A stretch of DNA of 64,000 bases from Bdellovibrionales bacterium (GTDB lineage Bacteria; Bdellovibrionota; Bdellovibrionia; Bdellovibrionales; UBA1609): contig JADJVA010000025.1 in assembly GCA_016716765.1 (NCBI GenBank), forward strand, positions 682,001 to 746,000, written 5' to 3'. How positions within the stretch are numbered: position 1 is the stretch's first letter; every line of letters begins with the position of its first letter. The notes below the pieces were generated by a model. That model saw only the letters and a list, made by a program, of their open reading frames with translations. It was not told where the DNA came from and searched no databases. Shown piece after piece: positions 7,159 through 15,652 of this stretch. The position numbers and the translations under genes are program-made.

Positions 7159-9222
7159 ATGATGAATTTGTCGGCTGAATTGGAATTTCACTTTGACTTG
7201 ATTCTTTGGGTTGGGCCAGCCTCAGAGTTAGTTTCAGCTGTCATGTCAAAGTTGAGCTTTTTGACAAAGCCAATAGCGATAGAAATGGTCACCAGTTTTG
7301 AATCCTGTCGGCTTCTCAATTTTGATAGATTTGGCGTCGTCCTGTTTGATTTGAGAAATGCGACTCATTCCAGATGGCAAACTGAATTGACTCAGTTACG
7401 CCATCGTAGCCTTGATCTCCCTTTTATTGTTTTATTCGATGAGAAGACTGAAGCTGGGCTTTTGACCGCGGTTAACGAAATTGGCATTTTTGCAGCTTTT
7501 GATGGGACAAGCGCTGTTCAAGATCTCAGCGTGGAGCTGGTGGCTGCATGCCATTTTCGAGGAAAAGCGAGATCCACATCATCTTATCTCAGCGCTTTGA
7601 AGACTCAGAACCAGAAACTCGAAGGAATTAATCACCAGTTGACTTGCTCTCTGGCAATTAGAGATGAAGAATGGAAGAAATCAAAATCAAAATCCGATCT
7701 GCAGAAAGCTGAGATGAGGCAGCTTATTCGCTTTGTAAAGAATTTAGCTGGCCTTGTGGCGATTGAGGAACTCATTGAAGTTTTGAAGCAAGAAACCAAG
7801 CACTTTCACCAGGTCCAGGATCCGGTCCTAGTCTGTTCCTTTCCTGACGGTTCATGCACTCTGTTTTTTATTCAAGCCGGTAAAATTAGCATCCGATCTA
7901 TTCAGAATTTCTTGGTTGATGATTTAAAGCCGCGCATAAATGAAAAATCTGACAGTCTATATTTAGCAAATCTCTGTTCCAGGCCGTTTGGTCCCGTATT
8001 GGCAATACCGATCGCTTCGGTTAAAGAAGGGGAAGACTCAAAAGACCCCCGAACGAAGGCAATGGTTTTTTTTGAAAATTCACTTGTTGGTTCAGAGCTT
8101 GAAACCTTTTTGAAATTTATATCGCAAAGGGTTCAGGCAGTTAGCATTGCTTTGGATAGAATCGTTCTTGAGCAGGACCTACGGAAGACAAGTCGTTTAT
8201 GGGAGGAATCGTTTGATTGCATTGAAGAGCCCATTGCGATTATGGATGTAAACTTCAATGTTTTGCGCGCAAACAGAAGCTTTTTTAGACAAGAAAAGGC
8301 TGCAAGCTGCCACTTGAGTTTCAATGGTTCCGACGATAAATGCACAGGGTGTCCACTTCCAGAGGTTCTAGAGAAATCCCAACCAGTCATTTCTCAGGTC
8401 AGGAGAGAAGCTCGACTATTCGAAGTCCATGCCTATCCGATTCGCCTGATGGAAAGAGAAAATACTCCCACTGTTGTTAATTACTATTTAGATGTAACAA
8501 AATCTCAGGAACTTCAATCACGTGTTGCCCAAGTTGAGAAAATGGATGCGGTAGGATATTTGGCGGGTCACATTGCTCATGAATTAAATAATCCACTTGC
8601 AGGCATTCGCGCAACTGCACAGATCATGCTTCATGATCGCAAGGAGAGAGACCGCCTCTACAATGATTTGGTTGAGGTTGAAAGGGCGGCCTCACGGTGC
8701 CAGGCGATCATTTTCAACCTCCTTGAGTTTTCGAGCGACAGGAGTGATACTTCGATTAATTTGATCAGTTTGAATGACATGATTGAGAAAACTCTGCCCT
8801 TACTTAAAGCGGCAATGATTCCTTTTTTCAGAGAGATTAACCTCACCTCAGAAAGTACAAATGTGAGAGCGGAACCTCAGCTTTTACAACAGGTCATCTT
8901 CAATATCGTTAACAATGCTTGTCAGGCGATGGGAGACGAGGGGACCTTAACTATTTTGACCCATCACACCATGATCGATGGTTTGGATTACATAGATCTT
9001 CTTGTGCGGGACTCAGGAAAGGGAATTCCAGTCGATATTCAGCATTCCATTTTTAATCCCTTCTTTACAACTAAGGAAGTTGGGCAAGGAACGGGTTTAG
9101 GATTGAGTATCAGCCAGAGAGTGGTCGAAGGATTTGGGGGCAAGATTTTTTTGAATAAAAGTAATTTGGAGGAGGGCACTGAATTTGTTATTCGTCTGCC
9201 CTTTGCTGGTAATTCTCAATGA
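7159..9222 (+). CDS. Cytoplasmic histidine kinase (pseudo-receiver, PAS, HisKA, HATPase)
   Basis: 687 residues, no membrane segment. Order: receiver-like N-terminus (1-130, where the usual phospho-Asp region reads VVLFDLRN), coiled coil (about 140-200), a GAF-like region (200-330), a PAS domain (about 345-445) with a C-x10-C-x2-C-P cluster (CHLSFNGSDDKCTGCP), HisKA with GHIAHELNNP (His474), and HATPase with NIVNNACQAMG, DSGKGIP and GQGTGLGLS. The FNPFFTTK segment recalls NtrB-type kinases. The Cys cluster could sense redox state or bind metal. It overlaps the receiver gene by ATGA, so they should form a pair. Confidence 0.88.
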   Translation: MMNLSAELEFHFDLILWVGPASELVSAVMSKLSFLTKPIAIEMVTSFESCRLLNFDRFGVVLFDLRNATHSRWQTELTQLRHRSLDLPFIVLFDEKTEAGLLTAVNEIGIFAAFDGTSAVQDLSVELVAACHFRGKARSTSSYLSALKTQNQKLEGINHQLTCSLAIRDEEWKKSKSKSDLQKAEMRQLIRFVKNLAGLVAIEELIEVLKQETKHFHQVQDPVLVCSFPDGSCTLFFIQAGKISIRSIQNFLVDDLKPRINEKSDSLYLANLCSRPFGPVLAIPIASVKEGEDSKDPRTKAMVFFENSLVGSELETFLKFISQRVQAVSIALDRIVLEQDLRKTSRLWEESFDCIEEPIAIMDVNFNVLRANRSFFRQEKAASCHLSFNGSDDKCTGCPLPEVLEKSQPVISQVRREARLFEVHAYPIRLMERENTPTVVNYYLDVTKSQELQSRVAQVEKMDAVGYLAGHIAHELNNPLAGIRATAQIMLHDRKERDRLYNDLVEVERAASRCQAIIFNLLEFSSDRSDTSINLISLNDMIEKTLPLLKAAMIPFFREINLTSESTNVRAEPQLLQQVIFNIVNNACQAMGDEGTLTILTHHTMIDGLDYIDLLVRDSGKGIPVDIQHSIFNPFFTTKEVGQGTGLGLSISQRVVEGFGGKIFLNKSNLEEGTEFVIRLPFAGNSQ

Positions 9223-9572
9223 GAATCCTTGTCATTGATGATGAGCCTTTGTTGCGCAGGGCACTCGGGAGAGTGGGGCAAATGAGAGGGCATACTGTTT
9301 TTGAGACCTCCAATGGGGCCGAGGGGCGCAAAGTATGGCAGTTCGAGCGCCCAGAATTGGTGTTCGTGGATGTGTTGATGCCGGGAATAAGTGGTCCTCA
9401 GCTCCTCAAGGAAATGGGAACAGGCCATGGAGCCAAGGTTGTCTTGATTTCTGCCTATTCTGGGGATTATAACCTGGAAACGGCCAAATTCCTCGGTGCG
9501 GACATGTTTGTAGCCAAGCCATTTGAAGATATTTTTGCGATATTTTCTGCCGCCGAGGCTTTGTGTCGATGA
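9219..9572 (+). CDS. Single-domain (CheY-like) response regulator
   Basis: 117 residues covering only a receiver domain: acidic pair IDDEP near residue 8, phospho-acceptor Asp51 in FVDVLMPG, Ser/Thr switch in VVLISAYSG and Lys in FVAKPF. There is no DNA-binding or enzymatic output domain, so it probably passes phosphate on or acts by protein contact. ATGA overlap with the kinase upstream indicates a cognate pair. The rsmD start follows 16 bases after its stop. Confidence 0.88.
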   Translation: MRILVIDDEPLLRRALGRVGQMRGHTVFETSNGAEGRKVWQFERPELVFVDVLMPGISGPQLLKEMGTGHGAKVVLISAYSGDYNLETAKFLGADMFVAKPFEDIFAIFSAAEALCR

Positions 9573-9588
9573 GATAGGTAAATCGACG

Positions 9589-10173
9589 ATGAGAGTTATC
9601 TCTGGAAAATTTAAGGGAAGGAACTTAGTTTCTTTTCAGGCCCCTCATATTCGGCCGACGACAGACAGAGTCAAGGAGAGCTTATTTAATAAGCTGATTC
9701 ATGAAGTTTCTGAAGCTCAGGTGCTAGATCTGTTTGCGGGTACTGGAAATTTGGGAATTGAGGCACTCTCTCGCGGTGCCGCCGCTGTGACTTTTGTGGA
9801 ATTGAGTGCCAAGAGTCTGAGCATTTTGAAAAAAAATCTCCATCTTTTGGGACTCACTGGAAGTGTTCAAGTCCGGCTCGTCAAGGAGGATGTCCTTCGA
9901 TTCATCAAGCGTTGGCGGGGCACTCCTTTTGATCTTATTCTTGCAGACCCACCGTTTACGGAGCAGATTGCCCATGAGGTGATGCAAGCTATCTCGGTAT
10001 CTGCCCTGTTGAGGGAGGGTGGGATAGTGGTTATTGAATCTGGTCAGCATGAACAAATTGAAGATAGCTATCCCCCTTATATTCTCTTGGACAGGCGCAG
10101 TTTTGGTGATAAGTTGCTGTCGTTCTTTGTCCTGTCGGAGAGTGACTCTGATGGTGGGCGAGGTGATTCATGA
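9589..10173 (+). CDS. rsmD: 16S rRNA (guanine(966)-N2)-methyltransferase RsmD
   Basis: 194 residues. RsmD methylates G966 of 16S rRNA in the assembled 30S subunit. Family signs: the start MRVISGKFKGRNL, RPTTDRVKESLFNKL, the SAM-binding motif LDLFAGTGNLGIEALSRGA and the catalytic LILADPPF. ATG 9589 is chosen because MRVISG is the conserved beginning; an earlier in-frame start at 9523 lies inside the receiver gene. The stop overlaps coaD, a common rsmD-coaD pairing in bacteria. Confidence 0.94.
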   Translation: MRVISGKFKGRNLVSFQAPHIRPTTDRVKESLFNKLIHEVSEAQVLDLFAGTGNLGIEALSRGAAAVTFVELSAKSLSILKKNLHLLGLTGSVQVRLVKEDVLRFIKRWRGTPFDLILADPPFTEQIAHEVMQAISVSALLREGGIVVIESGQHEQIEDSYPPYILLDRRSFGDKLLSFFVLSESDSDGGRGDS

Positions 10174-10652
10174 TTCGCGCCGTATATCCTGGAAGTTTCG
10201 ATCCGATTACGTTTGGCCATTTGGACATTATTCAGCGAATATTGCCCCTTTATGATGAGGTCGTTGTTCTTGTTGCTCAGGCTGAGCAGAAACAGTATTT
10301 TTTCAGCGGATCCCAGCGGGTCAATATGATTGCGGCTTGTTTGGCACCTTCCCCGAAGTTAAAAATTGAGTGTTATTCGGGCCTGACAATTGACTTTGTT
10401 CGTCAGATTGGAGCTCAGGTTATTGTTCGTGGTCTCCGGGCGGTTTCTGATTATGAGTATGAATTGGCAATGGCAAATATGAATCATAAATTGGCCCCTG
10501 AAATTGAAACGATGATTGTGTTCACTCGCCCTGAATACAATTATGTGTCCTCACGCATGGTGAAAGAGGTTGCTATTAACGGAGGTTCTCTCCAGGATTT
10601 GGTGCCTGAGCCAGTTGTTGAGGCGCTAAGAACTTGCATTAGGAATAAATAA
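10170..10652 (+). CDS. coaD: Phosphopantetheine adenylyltransferase CoaD
   Basis: 160 residues, normal for CoaD, which makes dephospho-CoA from 4'-phosphopantetheine and ATP. The nucleotidyltransferase motif GSFDPITFGHLDII (the TxGH site) is at residues 9-22, the RGLRAVSDYEYE segment is typical, and VSSRMVKEVA corresponds to the ISSxxVRE motif. ATGA overlap with rsmD; 36 bases of A+T-rich sequence separate it from the aminotransferase. Confidence 0.96.
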   Translation: MIRAVYPGSFDPITFGHLDIIQRILPLYDEVVVLVAQAEQKQYFFSGSQRVNMIAACLAPSPKLKIECYSGLTIDFVRQIGAQVIVRGLRAVSDYEYELAMANMNHKLAPEIETMIVFTRPEYNYVSSRMVKEVAINGGSLQDLVPEPVVEALRTCIRNK

Positions 10653-10688
10653 TTTCGTAATTTATAAATTTAAATAAAGGGTTGTTAA

Positions 10689-11885
10689 ATGCTCTCAAAA
10701 CGTGTTGAAAATCTAAAATCGTCACCCACACTCGCTCTCGCTGCCAAAGCGAAGGAGTTAAAAAATCAAGGTCTTGATGTTTATTCTCTCACAGTAGGAG
10801 AGCCAGACTGGGACACTTTTGATCTGATAAAAAAAGCAGGAATAGAGGCAATTCAAGCAGGTCAAACAAAGTACAGCCCTGCTGAAGGGACGCCGGAGTT
10901 ACGTGCGGCTATTTGCCAGCAAACTGTCTTAGATTTAGGGGTTCACTATGACCCGAAGCAAGTGACTGTTACAGCCGGAGCGAAATTTGTAATTTACAGT
11001 GCGCTCCAGTGCCTGATTAACCCGGGTGATGAAGTTGTCATCCCTTCACCTTACTGGGTGAGTTATCCCACGATGGTAGAATTGGCCGGTGGTGTCCCGG
11101 TCATTGCCAAATGTGGAACCAAGGAAGGGTTTAAACTCACGCCAGAGATTTTGGCTCGAAGTTTGAGCTCTCGAACAAAAATGCTGATTCTGAATTCTCC
11201 AAGCAACCCGACGGGTGTGATTTACACTCGCGATGAGTTGCAGGCCATTGCGGAGGTACTGAGGGAGCACAGAGAGGTCGTCGTTCTAAGCGATGATATT
11301 TACAATCGACTTGTTTTTACAGGAGAATCAGTGGCTCCTCATCTGTTGCATGTGGCCCCAGACCTTGCGGATAGGACTCTCGTGGTCAATGGAGTTTCAA
11401 AAACCTATGCTATGACGGGGTGGCGATTGGGCTGGGCCTTGGGTCCGCACGAGATTGTAAAGGCGATGACAAATCTTCAGAGTCAATCGGTCAGTTGCGC
11501 AAGCCCTTTTACCCAGATTGCTGCCCTTGAGGCTTTGCGCTCCGGAAGCGAAAGTTTAAAGCCGTTTCTCAAAAAGCTTCATGCTCGGCGAGATTTTGTT
11601 TTCGAGAGATTGTCAAAAATGAAGGACATCGTGGTTGAAAAGCCCCAAGGGGCCTTTTATATCTGGCCCGATTTTGGTAAGATCTGCGGCAGGGGATTTA
11701 AAGGCAAATGCCTTGCAGGCTGTTCAGACATTGCAAGAGTCCTTTTGGAGGAAGAGTTGGTTGCGGTTGTGCCTGGTGTTGAATTTGGGGCCCCCGGATT
11801 CTTGAGGTTGAGTTTTGCGCTCAATGAGGACAGACTGGGCAAGGCGCTCATGAGAATAGAGTCCTTTCTAGATAGACTTGAATGA
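10689..11885 (+). CDS. Class I/II pyridoxal-phosphate aminotransferase (aspartate aminotransferase type)
   Basis: 398 residues. Fold type I features: LTVGEPDWDTF, TKYSPAEGTPELRAAI, VTVTAGAKFVIYSAL, the NSPSNPTGVIYT segment binding the substrate carboxylate, LSDDIYNRL, and the PLP lysine in VSKTYAMTGWRLGW, ending with FLRLSFAL. This matches the Ib aspartate (or aspartate/prephenate) aminotransferase subgroup, giving oxaloacetate/aspartate exchange with glutamate. Exact substrate cannot be fixed from motifs. RBS AAAGGG lies just upstream. Confidence 0.88.
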   Translation: MLSKRVENLKSSPTLALAAKAKELKNQGLDVYSLTVGEPDWDTFDLIKKAGIEAIQAGQTKYSPAEGTPELRAAICQQTVLDLGVHYDPKQVTVTAGAKFVIYSALQCLINPGDEVVIPSPYWVSYPTMVELAGGVPVIAKCGTKEGFKLTPEILARSLSSRTKMLILNSPSNPTGVIYTRDELQAIAEVLREHREVVVLSDDIYNRLVFTGESVAPHLLHVAPDLADRTLVVNGVSKTYAMTGWRLGWALGPHEIVKAMTNLQSQSVSCASPFTQIAALEALRSGSESLKPFLKKLHARRDFVFERLSKMKDIVVEKPQGAFYIWPDFGKICGRGFKGKCLAGCSDIARVLLEEELVAVVPGVEFGAPGFLRLSFALNEDRLGKALMRIESFLDRLE

Positions 11886-11917
11886 CGAGAAAAGAAGACG
11901 GCAACAGGGGGGGGTGT

Positions 11918-12466
11918 ATGTTGAAAAGATTAATTTCTGGTTTTGTGTCGATCAGTGCTTTGGTTTTTGTTTCAGGGGTTGGATTCTCTGCATATGCGCA
12001 GGCCAGAGGTTATCTCGGCGCCATTGGTGGCATCAGCGTTCCGAGTTATGAGAACACCAGTTCCCGCGTTGCCTTTGGATTGGTGGGAGGCACGAGACTT
12101 GACGGGGAACTTGGTATCGGCGCTTATTATCTTAATTCTGCCAAGTCAGAAGATGTGGCTGGGATTCAGACTGCTATTGATTACGGTCTTTTTGGTATCG
12201 AAGGGTCTTTTCATTTTGAAGGTGTTGCCGATGGGGCATTTGTTGGGGTTCGAGTAGGGACGACTAAGTTGAAAGTGGGACCTACTTTGAATACGAGCCC
12301 CACCCATTATGGGTTGGTCTTTGGTTATGATAAATTTCTGAATGAAAGTGTATCTCTTGGAGTAGAGGGAAGTTGGATTTCTATTGAATCCTCATCCTAT
12401 TCCGGGAATGAGTTAAAGGGATTTAGCGCCCTTAATTTTATGATTGCTGCAAAATTCTGGTTTTAG
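11918..12466 (+). CDS. Exported outer-membrane beta-barrel protein
   Basis: 182 residues from ATG 11918, preceded by a G-rich site (GGGGGGGG). An earlier ATG at 11882 overlaps the aminotransferase stop but lacks a ribosome site and would put a charged stretch before the signal peptide. Residues 1-25 are a signal peptide (LISGFVSISALVFVSGVGF, cleavage probably after AYAQA). The rest alternates short beta strands with Gly turns (GYLGAIGGISVP, ELGIGAYYLNSA, VGVRVGTTKLKV) and ends in aromatic KFWF, typical of 8-stranded barrels. Function unknown. Confidence 0.75.
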   Translation: MLKRLISGFVSISALVFVSGVGFSAYAQARGYLGAIGGISVPSYENTSSRVAFGLVGGTRLDGELGIGAYYLNSAKSEDVAGIQTAIDYGLFGIEGSFHFEGVADGAFVGVRVGTTKLKVGPTLNTSPTHYGLVFGYDKFLNESVSLGVEGSWISIESSSYSGNELKGFSALNFMIAAKFWF

Positions 12467-12491
12467 AGTCATTTTGAGGGGAGGGTGACTG

Positions 12492-13580
12492 ATGGGTGGG
12501 ATGGACTGGCTTCAAGGTTTCGTCGATCTGGTTTTGGCCGTGGGAGTTTATGTTCTTTGGGTAAAACTTAAACAGCCACCGCAGGACGACCCTCGACTCA
12601 GTCGCGGGCTCCAATTGCTGCAGAGCAAAATAGCGGTCCTTGAAGATCTTTCGGATCGCACAGAGGTGCAGGTCGGGCAATTGACTGCTCTTTTGGAACA
12701 GAAGGTTCGAAAAGTTCAGGCGAAAATTGAAGAATCTCAAAAGCAGCTTCAGATGATAGACCAATCAATGCAGAGAAGTCGCGAAGTAGCGGAGATATTC
12801 CAGGACAAGATCCCTCATGAGGAAATTATTGAAAGGCAAAATACGATTAAGTATATCAAGGCCGCTCAGCTTGCTCACGAAGGAAAGACAGTTGCTGAGA
12901 TTTCTCAGGTTGTGGATTTACCTACCGGTGAGATAGAATTTATTGCGAAGGTCAATAGAGACACTTTAATGTTTGATTCTAGCGCTCTACCGGAGTGGGC
13001 CAGACAGCCTAGCGCCACTGATGATTCTGTGGGCGGCCAATTCGCAGCCGCCGATAGCCGTGACGCCTTTGTATTCAAGGAGTCAGCTGAGGATTTTGAA
13101 TTTCGAGAGAAGGATCTGGCGCGCGCTTTCGATATTCCTGAGGGGGACTATTCGTCTTTAAAGAAGTTGGGAGATGATTTTCGGCAAGCTTGTCGAGACT
13201 ATGAGGAGCAACAGGTGGCGCAGTCTCGAGCTGAGCCTCATCGGGTGGTAGAGTCTGCTCGAAGTTTGACTGAAAAAATCATTGGCAAGGCCACTGAAAT
13301 GCTTCACGACCGTGGAATTGCGTTTAAAGAGAGCGCTATTGACCAGGAGCAGAAGCTGGATGCGGTCTTCCTTCCTGTCGCAGATGATTTTCAAGACACA
13401 AAGAAATCTGGAGCGGTTGATTCTCCGGCGATTGCTTCCGAATTGGAAATCATAATGCCCGAATCAGCACAAGAGTCGCCTGCAGGAAAAAAGGCAATCC
13501 CCTTTGTGTTAAAAAAGGAGGAAAAGCTGATCAGAAGAGTGGAATTTCCGCGCATAGATTCGAACGATCCGTCGAGATAG
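12492..13580 (+). CDS. Membrane-anchored coiled-coil protein with DUF2802-like segment
   Basis: 362 residues. GGGGAGGG sits 6 bases before ATG 12492. An N-terminal membrane helix (GFVDLVLAVGVYVLWVKL) is followed by a coiled coil (about 35-105) and a short helix-turn segment, AAQLAHEGKTVAEISQVVDLPTGEIEFI in general layout, like the DUF2802 domain found next to flagellar genes in other proteobacteria. The C-terminal two thirds is acidic and low-complexity, likely disordered, ending in a basic tip. Role unknown; a link to motility is inferred. Confidence 0.6.
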   Translation: MGGMDWLQGFVDLVLAVGVYVLWVKLKQPPQDDPRLSRGLQLLQSKIAVLEDLSDRTEVQVGQLTALLEQKVRKVQAKIEESQKQLQMIDQSMQRSREVAEIFQDKIPHEEIIERQNTIKYIKAAQLAHEGKTVAEISQVVDLPTGEIEFIAKVNRDTLMFDSSALPEWARQPSATDDSVGGQFAAADSRDAFVFKESAEDFEFREKDLARAFDIPEGDYSSLKKLGDDFRQACRDYEEQQVAQSRAEPHRVVESARSLTEKIIGKATEMLHDRGIAFKESAIDQEQKLDAVFLPVADDFQDTKKSGAVDSPAIASELEIIMPESAQESPAGKKAIPFVLKKEEKLIRRVEFPRIDSNDPSR

Positions 13581-13585
13581 TTTCT

Positions 13586-13822
13586 GTGAAACCAACTCTT
13601 TCTCATTTGAAAGTAGGAGACCAAATCAAAGGACGCATTTTAGAGATTCAGGACGATGGTTCTTTGATTATCAGTTTCCAAGGTGACTTGATTCGCGTTT
13701 GCAATCAAACTCAAAAGATTTTAAAGTGCGGCAATTCCATAGACTTGATCGTGACAGCCATCAACCCTTATGCTTTTCGCCTTGCGGAGAATCAAGGACT
13801 GCACATTGATGTTTCGATCTAG
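13586..13822 (+). CDS. Small OB/S1-like protein of unknown function
   Basis: 78 residues from a GTG 5 bases after the previous stop, so likely co-transcribed. The chain KVGDQIKGRILEIQDDGSLI-ISFQGDLIRV reads as a five-strand OB-like barrel. It recalls the short beta domain (RALLSxGGRxVxAET type) in FliK-like hook-length proteins, but the match is only by eye. No signal peptide or membrane helix. It is the last gene of the plus-strand run starting at fliD. Confidence 0.55.
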   Translation: MKPTLSHLKVGDQIKGRILEIQDDGSLIISFQGDLIRVCNQTQKILKCGNSIDLIVTAINPYAFRLAENQGLHIDVSI

Positions 13823-13824
13823 AT

Positions 13825-14319
13825 CTATTTAGAGCTCTCTCGTATAAATCGACTTAAATAATATCTCACCAAGAAGTCGAGATTGATCACCTGGTCGTTA
13901 TAAGTCCATTTGAGTTCTCCGAAAGCTCCCCATGCTCCTTTCAAGAGATCTTCTTTTCCCAAGTTTTCATCAGGATTTTGACCGGGTAAAAAACTAGCAC
14001 CGATCTGATTGAAACGAACTCCAATGAGGCCTGGTTTTCGAATTGCGAAAATGAGTTTATAGCCATTTCGGAAAAGCATAAAGTCAGCTTGTGTTTTTGA
14101 AATTCCATAAATTTTCACTAGTCCAATGGAGGATCCTTTGAGCTGATTGAAAGCTGAGGCACTCTCAACAAACGAGGCCTTGAGATCATTCATAAATTCA
14201 ATTGTTGTTAATGAGACGTCCTGCGCGGGATCAAAACCAGCTGAAAAATCAACAATCCCTGACTCTTCCATTTGCCGCTCAGCTGAAATTAGATCCCGAA
14301 TCCACTGTAACTTGTCCAT
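13825..14319 (-). CDS. Uncharacterised soluble protein
   Basis: 164 residues from ATG 14319, chosen because GGGGGAA lies just upstream; ATGs at 14340-14343 lack a ribosome site. No signal peptide or membrane segment. The middle (SSIGLVKIYGISKTQADFML, FAIRKPGLIGVRFNQIGASF) seems an alpha/beta domain and the end has aromatic WTYNDQVINLDFLVRYYLSR. I do not recognise a family. It converges on the small OB-like gene, 2 bases between stops, and lies downstream of ssb on the same strand. Confidence 0.55.
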   Translation of the reverse strand: MDKLQWIRDLISAERQMEESGIVDFSAGFDPAQDVSLTTIEFMNDLKASFVESASAFNQLKGSSIGLVKIYGISKTQADFMLFRNGYKLIFAIRKPGLIGVRFNQIGASFLPGQNPDENLGKEDLLKGAWGAFGELKWTYNDQVINLDFLVRYYLSRFIRESSK

Positions 14320-14396
14320 CTTTCCCCCGGAGGAAGTCATCACTCTGCTTTAATAGATGCAGCACATCATAATCATTTCCCGTGGGGGGAGAAAAG

Positions 14397-14819
14397 TCAA
14401 GAAAGAGGTGTTGGATCTCCTGCCAAATCAGGTGGACTTGCGCTGAACTCTTGGTCTCCCTCAGTGCAATTATTATCTTGATTTTGCTTTGAAAACATAA
14501 AACTCAGTTTATTAGCGAGAATTGTGACCTGCCGGTAACTTTGACCTGTTGAGTTTTTCATTTCCATCGAACTCAGGCTTCCCTCGATAGCAACGGGGGA
14601 GCCACGCCGAAGTTGGAGTCGACAGCGATCTGCCAGATTTCCGAAGACGAGAACTCGGTGCCAATGAGTTTGTGTTTCCCATTCCTTGTCAGCCCCTTTG
14701 CGACGTGACTGATGAGTTGCTAGATTGAGGTGAATGTAAGAGTAGCCGCTTTGGCTTTCTTTGACTTCTGGGTCGGTGCCAAGGTAGCCGGTCAATATGA
14801 CGCTATTGATACTGTTCAT
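14397..14819 (-). CDS. ssb: Single-stranded DNA-binding protein, C-terminal acidic tip absent
   Basis: 140 residues from ATG 14819 with TGGAGG 6-7 bases upstream; the longer frame to 14891 has no ribosome site. The OB fold is clear: NSVILTGYLGTDPEVKES, YIHLNLATHQSRR, WHRVLVFGNLADRCRLQLRRG, VAIEGSLSS, SYRQVTILANKLSFM. The usual C-terminal DDIPF-type peptide that recruits repair and replication proteins is missing; the chain ends DLAGDPTPLS. This points to a specialised or accessory SSB; another copy may exist elsewhere. A 14-base palindrome (14851) lies 32 bases upstream. Confidence 0.88.
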   Translation of the reverse strand: MNSINSVILTGYLGTDPEVKESQSGYSYIHLNLATHQSRRKGADKEWETQTHWHRVLVFGNLADRCRLQLRRGSPVAIEGSLSSMEMKNSTGQSYRQVTILANKLSFMFSKQNQDNNCTEGDQEFSASPPDLAGDPTPLS

Positions 14820-14850
14820 TTTAAAATCCTCCAGTAGTGAATGTCGGTAG

Positions 14851-14864
14851 GGCTCAGCTGAGCC
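14851..14864. promoter_or_regulatory. Perfect 14-base palindrome upstream of ssb
   Basis: GGCTCAGCTGAGCC is its own reverse complement and lies 31 bases before the ssb start (minus strand). It could be an operator for a dimeric repressor or a small hairpin in the ssb leader. Nothing decides between these in the sequence. Confidence 0.35.
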
Positions 14865-15053
14865 AGCTAGATGCATCACTTGGTATAGCAATCTCCGTGT
14901 CGCTGAAATAAGCGCTCAGATTCTCGTAGAAGGCATATTGGGTCCGATCTTCAGACGAAGTAGAGTTTAGGAAAGGGGGCCGGTTCGGCTTGCTCGCCGA
15001 AAGGAATTTATTGAATGGCGTCAAGTGTAATTGACTATGAATTCTCGTTTAAA

Positions 15054-15081
15054 TTGACTTTCTGAGAACAATTCCTAGAAT
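15054..15081 (+). promoter_or_regulatory. Sigma70-like promoter of pal
   Basis: TTGACT (15054-15059), a 16-base spacer, and TAGAAT (15076-15081) match the -35 and -10 consensus at five of six positions each. Transcription would start near 15088, giving a short leader of about 23 bases with AAGGAG before the pal ATG at 15111. It would serve pal, the DUF4398 gene and cpoB. Confidence 0.6.
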
Positions 15082-15110
15082 GGGGGCTTCCAAAAATAAG
15101 GAGTGTTCAT

Positions 15111-15620
15111 ATGTCTAGGTTTCTCGCGCTTTTATTCGTTTCCACAGCCATGATTTTCACGATGTCATGTGGAAGCTCTAAGAAAAAAGAAGATACATCT
15201 CAAGTAGGTGATGTGGCTGCTGATCCAAATGTTTCTTCAGAAGGGATGTCCTTTGACCCTACGGGGAGTGACAGTGGTAAAATTTCAGGTCTTAACAGCG
15301 TTAATTTTGATTACGACCAAGCTACCTTGACTACTGTGGCGCGTAAGTCTCTTTCTGCTAACGCTCAGTGGATTAAGAATAGTTCGAAAGTATCCGTTCA
15401 GATTGAGGGTCATTGTGACTCAAGGGGCTCTATCGAGTACAACTTGTCTTTGGGTGAAAGAAGAGCCAAAGCAGTTAAGAATTATTTGGTCAGCCTGGGG
15501 ATTGATGCCAAGCGGATGACAATCATTAGTTATGGTAAGGAAAAATTATTGGCTATGGGAGATACTGAAGAGGATCATGCCAAGAATCGCCGGGCCAACT
15601 TTGTTCCTCTCCCAGAATAA
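15111..15620 (+). CDS. pal: Peptidoglycan-associated lipoprotein Pal
   Basis: 169 residues. Signal peptide with lipobox FTMSC makes Cys20 the lipidated residue. A short disordered linker is followed by an OmpA-C domain (about 60-168): SVNFDYDQATLT, VQIEGHCDSRGSIEYNLSLG and ERRAKAVKNYL carry the peptidoglycan (DAP)-binding residues. Pal anchors the outer membrane to the wall as part of Tol-Pal. The cpoB-like gene downstream fits; tolB is not in the window. Confidence 0.93.
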   Translation: MSRFLALLFVSTAMIFTMSCGSSKKKEDTSQVGDVAADPNVSSEGMSFDPTGSDSGKISGLNSVNFDYDQATLTTVARKSLSANAQWIKNSSKVSVQIEGHCDSRGSIEYNLSLGERRAKAVKNYLVSLGIDAKRMTIISYGKEKLLAMGDTEEDHAKNRRANFVPLPE

Positions 15621-15652
15621 TTGAAGTCGGAGAATCCCTACAGCGGGGATAG

